Part shown: positions 5,224 to 10,781 of the stretch, one piece after another | How positions within the stretch are numbered: position 1 is the first letter of the stretch | How the letters are laid out: each line of letters begins with the position of its first letter | Origin: an uncultured Clostridia bacterium | GTDB lineage: Bacteria; Bacillota; Clostridia; TANB77; CAG-508 | Assembly: GCA_948919095.1 (NCBI GenBank) | Contig: CAQYCU010000048.1 | Span: 1-10,781 of the forward strand | DNA length: 10,781 bases | Direction of reading: 5' to 3' | Notes under the pieces: model-generated | Seen by the model: only the letters and a program-made list of their open reading frames with translations | What the model was told of the DNA's origin: nothing | The model's database searches: none | Position numbers and translations under genes: made by a program

Positions 5224-6112
5224 ATTGTTTAAGTTTAGCACTAATAAAGGTAAAGCAGAAACAGTTGTAATGTTAAATCCAAATGAAATTACAGACTTTC
5301 CAAATCATCCATTTAAAATAGAAGATAATGAAGAAATGCAGAAGATGGTAAGAAGTATAGAAATGATAGGAGTAAAAGAGCCAATCCTTGTAAGACCTAA
5401 GCAAGATGGTGGTTATGAAATGATAGCAGGTCATAGAAGAAATTTTGCAACAAAAAAAGCAGGATTGACAGAGATACCAGCTATTGTTAGAGAAATGACA
5501 GACGAAGAAGCTGTAATTATAATGGTAGATAGTAATATTCAAAGAGAAAAGATATTGCCATCTGAAAAAGCATTTGCCTATAAAATGAAAATGGAAGCAA
5601 TAAAAAATCAAGGAAAAAGAAATGATTTAACTTCGTGCCAAGTTGGCACAAAGTTAAGAACAGATGAAAAAATAGCAGAAAATTCAGAAGATAGTGCTAG
5701 ACAAATTCAAAGATATATAAGATTAACTGAACTAATTAGAGAATTACTAGACATGGTGGATATACAAAAAATATCCTTTAGTCCAGCAGTTGAAATATCT
5801 TATCTAACTAAAGAAGAACAATATTTATTATTAGATTGTATAAAAAGATATGATGCAACACCTTCACAAGCACAAGCTATATACTTAAAGAGATTAAGCC
5901 AAGAGGGAAAATTAACAACAGATAAGCTAGAAGAAATTATGGAAGAAGAAAAACCAAATCAAAAGCCGAAATATAAAATAAACTATGATAGGTTTGAGAG
6001 GTATTTTCCTAAAAATGTAGCAACAGAAAAAGAAGTAGAGGATTTTTTGTTTAAATGTGTAGAAGAACATTACATTAGACAAAAACAGAAACAACGAGCT
6101 ATGGCAAGATAA
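5183..6112 (+). CDS. parB: ParB/Spo0J-type partition protein with apparent ATA start
   Basis: This CTP-dependent DNA clamp loads at parS-like sites and works with ParA. From the ATA the frame reads (I)AKELKLELTSVDELF, which matches the usual ParB N-terminus of this element family. The first standard start, TTG at 5225, would cut off TSVDELF and has no ribosome binding site, so I take 5183 (309 residues). In this numbering the ParB/Srx domain carries GHRR (83-86) and NIQREKILPSEKAFAY (from 118), the CTP-binding and arginine-patch region. The helix-turn-helix SARQIQRYIRLTEL lies near 171-184. The C-terminal part contains KPNQKPKY and ends RQKQKQRAMAR. The gene overlaps the end of parA by 41 bp. 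A strongly palindromic 15-bp sequence lies within it at 5635-5649. Function is clear at family level, but its DNA target is unknown. Confidence 0.9.
   Translation: MAKELKLELTSVDELFKFSTNKGKAETVVMLNPNEITDFPNHPFKIEDNEEMQKMVRSIEMIGVKEPILVRPKQDGGYEMIAGHRRNFATKKAGLTEIPAIVREMTDEEAVIIMVDSNIQREKILPSEKAFAYKMKMEAIKNQGKRNDLTSCQVGTKLRTDEKIAENSEDSARQIQRYIRLTELIRELLDMVDIQKISFSPAVEISYLTKEEQYLLLDCIKRYDATPSQAQAIYLKRLSQEGKLTTDKLEEIMEEEKPNQKPKYKINYDRFERYFPKNVATEKEVEDFLFKCVEEHYIRQKQKQRAMAR
5635..5649. repeat. 15-bp palindrome inside parB
   Basis: gtgccaagttggcac is a perfect 7+1+7 inverted repeat, more GC-rich than its surroundings. It lies in the codons for CQVGT, part of a motif common in this ParB family, so it may be a by-product of coding. 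Its location in a partition gene makes a parS-like role conceivable. Confidence 0.3.
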
Positions 6113-6156
6113 AAAATTGGAAGTATAAAAATAAAGAAATATTATGAATTGTATAT

Positions 6157-6185
6157 TTGAAAGTAATAAAACATTGTAGTAAAAT
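6157..6185 (+). promoter_or_regulatory. Promoter of the stalked membrane protein gene
   Basis: TTGAAA (6157-6162), a 17-bp spacer and TAAAAT (6180-6185) are close to the vegetative consensus. The start would be near 6192, 20 nt before the ATG. The transcript could continue into the adhesin gene if the hairpin at 6942-6971 is read through. Confidence 0.65.
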
Positions 6186-6211
6186 GAAACAAAAAAAGGG
6201 GATGTTTTATT

Positions 6212-6916
6212 ATGAGTAAAAATAAGGAAGTAGTAATTGTAACAATAATATCAATGATTTTTATTGTATCACTTATAATAGTAATGCTTATATATAGGAG
6301 TAGAAGTACTAATATTGCTAGTGGGGAAGATAATATTAATACTATGCAAGAAGATATAGTAACAGAGGAGAATAATATTTCAAATTCTTATACAAATAAT
6401 AATAGTGAACAAAATAAAATAGATAATGAAACAGAAGTAAAAAATAATGAAACTACTATTGAATTAAAACAAAATAATGAGCAAGAAGTAAATCAAGAAA
6501 GTTCTACACCATTATCAGCTAAAAAAGGAAATAGTAATAATACCAAAAATCAGGAAAAACAACAAAGCCAAAAAACAGAGAAAGTACAACCACAACAAGA
6601 ACAAAATAAATCTAATGTAAAACAACAAGAGCAAACAATTCAAACCAAAAAACAAGAAGAAACAACATCTAAGCCTGTTATAGAAAAATGTACTACAAAT
6701 AATAATCATGGAATGAGTGTAGGAAATTCAAGTAAATGGTTTAATTCAAAGGCAGAAGCAGTTGCAGTATATGAAAGTAAAATAAAAGAATGGGGCAATA
6801 AGTGGGAGAAATTTGAAATAGATGATGCCACATACGAAAAGAATTGTCCATACGGATATGAAGTATGGAGTTGTCCATATTGTGGTAAATGGACTATAAA
6901 TTATTATTATAATTAA
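6212..6916 (+). CDS. Membrane-anchored protein with Q/N/K/E stalk and Cys-rich tail
   Basis: This 234-residue protein of unrecognised function has three parts. Residues about 6-28 are one hydrophobic membrane segment (VVIVTIISMIFIVSLIIVML). Residues about 33-157 are a low-complexity, probably disordered stalk made almost only of N, Q, E, K, S and T. The last 75 residues are a compact domain with GNSSKWFNSKAEAVAVYESK, KEWGNKWEKFEIDD and a final CPYGYEVWSCPYCGKWTINY. C212, C221 and C224 (a CxxC pair), with C160 or H166, look like a small zinc ribbon or, if exported, a disulfide knot. I recall similar CPYGYE/CPYCGKWT tails on proteins of gut Firmicutes elements but know no assigned role. The stalk suggests a domain held away from the membrane, perhaps through the cell wall. 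Which side it faces is unclear because charges flank both ends of the segment. AAAGGGGAT lies 10 nt before the ATG. Confidence 0.75.
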   Translation: MSKNKEVVIVTIISMIFIVSLIIVMLIYRSRSTNIASGEDNINTMQEDIVTEENNISNSYTNNNSEQNKIDNETEVKNNETTIELKQNNEQEVNQESSTPLSAKKGNSNNTKNQEKQQSQKTEKVQPQQEQNKSNVKQQEQTIQTKKQEETTSKPVIEKCTTNNNHGMSVGNSSKWFNSKAEAVAVYESKIKEWGNKWEKFEIDDATYEKNCPYGYEVWSCPYCGKWTINYYYN

Positions 6917-6941
6917 AATGAAAAATAAAAAGTTAAATTTT

Positions 6942-6971
6942 AGGACAAGTAATTAAAGCTTGTTCTTTTTT
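6942..6971 (+). terminator. Terminator/attenuator before the adhesin gene
   Basis: An 8-bp stem (aggacaag, 6942-6949, with cttgttct, 6959-6966, one G-U pair) and a 9-nt loop run into six T residues. It ends only about 9 bp before the adhesin ribosome binding site, and no clear adhesin promoter lies after it. Adhesin expression would then depend on read-through. Confidence 0.7.
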
Positions 6972-6993
6972 ATGTTTAAAAGGAGGAATTTAA

Positions 6994-9900
6994 GTGTTAA
7001 AATTAAAACAAACAAAAAATGTTAAAAAGATATTAGCAATATTATTGCTAGTTTTAACTATATTTAGTACAACACAACCTATATTTGCAGCATCTGGTAC
7101 AGGGCAATGGGCAGGTGGACAATATGGTTCAAAAATATTTACAACAGATAGCGACAATAAAGGAAATGGAGTATTAATTAGAAGATTAATAAATAATAAA
7201 ACAGGAGAAAAACTAACAGTATTTTGTGCTGAGCATGGAGTACCATTTGAAACTGGTACAGTATATAATGGAGAATATTATACACCAACAGATGCTACAA
7301 TTAAAAAAGCATGTAAAATTGCTTATTTTGGTTGGTATTCAAAACATGGAGATTATGTTGTAGATGGAGGAATTTTAGATGATTCATGGGCTTATGATAT
7401 TAGATTACAATATGTTTTCACACAACAATATATTTGGGAGACACTAGGACAAAGTAATGCAACTTTTATTGATGGAAATATTCAAAATAGATATGTTGCA
7501 TATAAAGCAGAAATAGAGCAAAGTATTGCAAACATGGAAAGAAAACCAAGTTTTACTGGAACAACAATTACAGTACAAGCAGGAGAAACAAAAGCAATTA
7601 CAGATTCAAATGGAGTATTAGCAGATTATAATAGTATAGATACAACAGTTGATGGAATTAGATTTGTTCATAACAAAGGAGAAAATTCTATAAATATTAC
7701 TGTTAGTGAAGAATGTTCATTAGAGAATTATAGAATATCAGATGCTACAATGAAAAGTTGGGGATTAATAAAAGATGGAACACAAGATAATGATACTACA
7801 ATATATTTTTCTTTTAGAGATGGTATTCAAAATCAATTATATGCAATGCATTATAATGATCCAATATCAATGCACTTAACTTTAAATATTGAACAATTTG
7901 GAAGATTAGAATTAAGTAAATTAAACACAAATGGAGATTTAGTTGATGGGGCAGTTTTTAATGTTACAGGAGCAAATGGTTTTAATCAAGATGTAGCAGT
8001 AGCTAATGGAAAAATAACATTAGAAAAATTGAAAAAAGGTACTTACTATATAAAAGAAAAATCTAGTCCAGAGGGTTACTTATTAAATACAGAAACATAT
8101 TCAGCAACAATAAAACCTAATGAAACAACTCAAAAAGCAATAGTAAATGAAGAACCAACAGGAGAAATAACAATTACTAAAACAGATATAGAAACAGGAA
8201 ACGAAAACAGAATTGATAAAAAAAGTCATCATGGAGATGCAAGTATAAAAGGAGCAGAATATACTTTATATGCAAGTTCTGATATTTATAATAAAAAGGG
8301 TACAGTAAAATATTTCTCAAAAGATGAGCAGATTGCGAAATTTACTTTTAATGAATATGGAGTAGCAAATATAAAAATCACAAATAGTTCTACACCAGCA
8401 CAAATAAGTATTAATGGAAATATACTAACTGGACTACCTATGGGAAGTTATTATTCAAAAGAAACAATAGTACCAACAGGTTATACAAAAGATACAAACA
8501 CTTATACTTATACACTTTCATACAAAGATAGCAATACAAAAGTTATTAAAACAAGTGGAATAGTAAAAAATACAGTACAAAAAGCACCATTTGAAGTTAT
8601 AAAAGTAACAACAAATGATAATACAGTAGCAGAAACAGTAGAGGGAGCAGAATTTACAGCAATACTTACAAAATATGTAGACTATTATGGAAGTTTTGAT
8701 GAAGCAAAGAAACATTTAAACGAATTTGCAAAAGATGAATATTCAGTATTTAAAACAGGAAGTAATGGACATGGAATATCAAGTCTTTTAGCTTATGGAG
8801 AATATACAGTAAATGAAACTTATACACCATCTCCAGAAATAGAAACAGTAGAACAATTCTATGTAACAATAGATAGAGATAGTAAAACACCAGTAAAAGA
8901 ACTTGTAGCAAATGATCTACCATTTGAAGCATATATTAAACTACAAAAACAAGATAAAGATACAGGAAAATTTGTAACTTATTCTAATGCAACATTTGAA
9001 CTATATAGATTAAATGAAGATACGAACAAATGGGAACAAGTACAATGTAAAGTTGGAAATAGATATTTTAAATCATGGACTACAAATAATGAGGGAATTG
9101 CAAGAACAGAAACTAAATTAGAAGCAGGAAAATACAAATTAACTGAAATAAAAATCCCAAAAGGATTTATACAATTAGATGGAGAATTAACTTTTAAAGT
9201 AGATAACAGAAACTCTACATTAAATTACGATAAAGACTTTGATGCATGGATTACTGTAACAGCTAAAAATGAACAACCAACAGGGACATTAAAACTAAAC
9301 AAAAAAGTTACTTTAAGAGAAGATGTAGATAAAACAATGATAAAGAAAATTGACTTTACAAAAATATCATTTGAATTAGTTACAGATGAAAAGATAATAG
9401 ACTATGCAGATGGATCTACTATATATGAAAAAGGAAAAGTAGTAGGAAAATATAATTTAAAAGAAGATGGAACTTTAATAATTGATAATCTACCTATGGG
9501 AAAATATCATTTAAAAGAATTAACAACAATAGATGGAGCAGTATTAGATGAAACAGAACACAAAGTAGTATTTGAACAAAAAGATACAATAACAAAAGAA
9601 TATATTGTAGAATCTAATATTGAAAATAAAACAACAATAGTTGAAATATCAAAACAAGATATAACTGGAGAAAAAGAATTAGTTGGTGCAAAGCTAACTG
9701 TTACAGACGAGAATAATGAAGTTATAGATAGTTGGGTATCTACTGAAAAAACTCACAAAATTGAGGGATTAAAAGTAGGGAAAACTTATACTCTAACAGA
9801 GGAGATAACACCAGAGGACTATGTAAAAGCAACTTCAATAAAATTCACAGTAGAAAATACAGCAGAAATTCAAAAAGTTATAATGATAGATAAACAAGTA

Positions 9901-10781
9901 ACAATGTCAAAAGAAGATATTGGAGGAAATGAAGTAGAGGGAGCAGAACTAAAAGTAGTAGATAAAGATGGAAATATTGTAGATAGTTGGACATCTACAA
10001 AAGAGATTCATAAAATAAAAGGACTAACAGAGGGAGAAAGTTACACATTATATGAAGATTATGCACCAGACGGATTTGTAATTTCAAATAAAATAGAATT
10101 TACAGTAACAGAAGATAAGGAAACACAAGAAATAAAAATGATAGACAAAGTTGTAGAAATTTCAAAAGTAAATATAGCAGGCGAAGAATTAGAGGGAGCA
10201 ACATTAGTTGTAACAAATACAAAAACAAAAAATATAGTAGATAAATGGACATCTACAAAAGAACCTCATAAAGTAAGTGGACTAATTGAGGGAGAAACTT
10301 ATGTGCTACACGAAGAAATTGTAATAAATGGTTATGTAAAAGCAACAGACATTGAATTCACAGTAACAGAAGATAAGGAAACACAGAAAATTAAAATGAT
10401 AGATAAAGTTGTGGAAATAGTAAAGACTGATCTTACAACAGGCGAAGAACTAGAGGGAGCAGAGTTAAAAGTAATAGATGAAGATGGAAATATAATAGAT
10501 GAGTGGGTATCAACAAAAGAACCACACAAAGTTATAGGACTAGAAGAAAATAAAAGTTACAAACTAATTGAAACAACAGCACCTTATGGTTATGAAATTA
10601 CAGAGGAAATTGAGTTCACAGTAACAGAAAATAAGGAAACACAAAAAATTGAAATGAAAGATATGCCAATTCTTCAAGATATTAAATTAGTAAAAATTGA
10701 TAGTAATACAAAAGAAGTAATAAAAGATAAATTTACTTTTGGAATATATGAAGATGCAGAATGCACAAAACTTATAAAAGA
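6994..10781 (+). CDS. Giant thioester/Cna-B surface adhesin, 3' end cut off
   Basis: This open frame runs from a GTG to the window edge without a stop (at least 1,262 residues). The start is set by AAAGGAGG at 6979-6986. Residues 1-33 are a signal peptide ending IFAA. Residues about 36-175 form a thioester domain: C78 in VFCAEHG and Q144 in the TQXA-type motif TQQYIW would form the internal Cys-Gln thioester that binds host or cell-surface amines covalently. From about 303 on there is a row of Cna-B/SpaA-like beta-sandwich domains, at roughly 303-388, 389-529, 530-643, 644-762, 763-880, then four shorter near-identical repeats at 881-968, 969-1053, 1054-1139 and 1140-1225, and a tenth that is cut. 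Each has a Lys near its start and a Glu in an (E)..P.GY-type motif, as needed for isopeptide bonds. A sorting signal (LPXTG-type) would be expected beyond the edge. It fits the long 'SpaA isopeptide-forming pilin-related' proteins of gut Firmicutes elements. Confidence 0.92.
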   Translation, partial: MLKLKQTKNVKKILAILLLVLTIFSTTQPIFAASGTGQWAGGQYGSKIFTTDSDNKGNGVLIRRLINNKTGEKLTVFCAEHGVPFETGTVYNGEYYTPTDATIKKACKIAYFGWYSKHGDYVVDGGILDDSWAYDIRLQYVFTQQYIWETLGQSNATFIDGNIQNRYVAYKAEIEQSIANMERKPSFTGTTITVQAGETKAITDSNGVLADYNSIDTTVDGIRFVHNKGENSINITVSEECSLENYRISDATMKSWGLIKDGTQDNDTTIYFSFRDGIQNQLYAMHYNDPISMHLTLNIEQFGRLELSKLNTNGDLVDGAVFNVTGANGFNQDVAVANGKITLEKLKKGTYYIKEKSSPEGYLLNTETYSATIKPNETTQKAIVNEEPTGEITITKTDIETGNENRIDKKSHHGDASIKGAEYTLYASSDIYNKKGTVKYFSKDEQIAKFTFNEYGVANIKITNSSTPAQISINGNILTGLPMGSYYSKETIVPTGYTKDTNTYTYTLSYKDSNTKVIKTSGIVKNTVQKAPFEVIKVTTNDNTVAETVEGAEFTAILTKYVDYYGSFDEAKKHLNEFAKDEYSVFKTGSNGHGISSLLAYGEYTVNETYTPSPEIETVEQFYVTIDRDSKTPVKELVANDLPFEAYIKLQKQDKDTGKFVTYSNATFELYRLNEDTNKWEQVQCKVGNRYFKSWTTNNEGIARTETKLEAGKYKLTEIKIPKGFIQLDGELTFKVDNRNSTLNYDKDFDAWITVTAKNEQPTGTLKLNKKVTLREDVDKTMIKKIDFTKISFELVTDEKIIDYADGSTIYEKGKVVGKYNLKEDGTLIIDNLPMGKYHLKELTTIDGAVLDETEHKVVFEQKDTITKEYIVESNIENKTTIVEISKQDITGEKELVGAKLTVTDENNEVIDSWVSTEKTHKIEGLKVGKTYTLTEEITPEDYVKATSIKFTVENTAEIQKVIMIDKQVTMSKEDIGGNEVEGAELKVVDKDGNIVDSWTSTKEIHKIKGLTEGESYTLYEDYAPDGFVISNKIEFTVTEDKETQEIKMIDKVVEISKVNIAGEELEGATLVVTNTKTKNIVDKWTSTKEPHKVSGLIEGETYVLHEEIVINGYVKATDIEFTVTEDKETQKIKMIDKVVEIVKTDLTTGEELEGAELKVIDEDGNIIDEWVSTKEPHKVIGLEENKSYKLIETTAPYGYEITEEIEFTVTENKETQKIEMKDMPILQDIKLVKIDSNTKEVIKDKFTFGIYEDAECTKLIK
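9634..10668 (+). repeat. Four tandem Cna-B repeats of about 258 bp
   Basis: Units start near 9634, 9898, 10153 and 10411 (spacings 264, 255 and 258 bp). The best-conserved DNA block, around cagtaacagaagataagg, ends the second and third units (about 10103 and 10361) and returns with one change at about 10619. In protein terms each unit has S(K/T)-type isopeptide Lys, W(V/T)ST(K/E), HK(I/V).GL and (F)TV, and ends in (I)(M/K)(I)D. Such arrays change copy number readily by recombination. Confidence 0.8.

Larger units (their letters stand above)
3766..10781 (+). mobile_element. Left end of an ICE-like (Tn1549-type) element, partial
   Basis: The order small conserved protein, parA, parB, membrane protein and large thioester/Cna-B surface protein, all on one strand, is characteristic of conjugative transposons of gut Firmicutes related to Tn1549. 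The ParB sequence in particular resembles that branch. The flanking genes before 3770 are ordinary chromosome. No relaxase, coupling ATPase, VirB4-type ATPase or integrase lies inside the window, so conjugative ability is inferred from context. The boundary is approximate and the right end is outside. Confidence 0.55.

Noticed and set aside
5225..5227. TTG as the genuine start of parB
   Set aside because: It has no ribosome binding site and would delete the conserved TSVDELF segment, which is encoded in frame just upstream.
5273..5611. 112-residue minus-strand ORF opposite parB
   Set aside because: It is a shadow of parB, rich in F, Y, H and C as expected from complementing A-rich codons, with no family resemblance.
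9634..10668. Tandem repeats as a CRISPR or non-coding array
   Set aside because: The units are about 258 bp, in frame, and translate into Cna-B domains.
7000..10781. Short minus-strand ORFs within the adhesin gene (for example 8518-8715, 8750-8932 and 10332-10529)
   Set aside because: They are shadows of the long plus-strand frame, with low-complexity Cys/Phe/Leu- or Ser-rich translations and no ribosome binding sites.

Overview
The window is very AT-rich Firmicutes DNA, most likely from a gut-type Clostridia genome. Pointers are strong AAAGGAGG ribosome binding sites, TTG/GTG starts, TGA used as a stop, a spore-former-style M23 peptidase, a CsoR-type regulator and a Tn1549-like parAB pair. 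It has two parts: ordinary chromosome (about 1-3769) and the left end of an integrative/conjugative-type element (about 3770 to the right edge, where it is cut off).

Chromosomal part. Four genes lie on the minus strand: a membrane-anchored M23 (LytM-type) peptidase, a COG2426 'small multidrug export'/DedA-like membrane protein, a TraX-family membrane protein and an RluA-family pseudouridine synthase. rluA and traX are probably co-transcribed. A strong bidirectional terminator closes the M23 gene, and another lies downstream of traX. A CsoR-family Cu(I)-type repressor points the other way, and a perfect 16-bp dyad sits inside its promoter spacer. Two features stand out. The M23 start region is folded into a long hairpin that places the ribosome binding site in the loop and the start codon in the stem. 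The rluA promoter lies so close to its ATG that the mRNA would be almost leaderless.

Element part. After csoR there is a gene-free stretch of about 260 bp with a 14-bp direct repeat that begins at the csoR stop codon, a candidate attachment site. Then come a small conserved-looking protein of unknown function, parA, parB, a membrane-anchored protein with a Q/N/K/E-rich stalk and a Cys-rich tail, and a giant secreted adhesin that runs off the right edge (at least 1,262 residues). The adhesin has a signal peptide, a Cys-Gln thioester domain and at least ten Cna-B/SpaA-like domains. Short terminator-like hairpins precede three of the element genes. The partition genes would serve element maintenance, and the two surface proteins would serve contact with other cells or the host.

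Main anomalies: parA carries a one-base insertion exactly inside its Walker A motif; parB appears to start at an ATA codon behind a perfect Shine-Dalgarno sequence; and the last four complete adhesin repeats have Asp, not Asn, at the predicted isopeptide acceptor position, as in the domain from which SpyTag/SpyCatcher was derived. No CRISPR array, tRNA, rRNA or insertion sequence was recognised.
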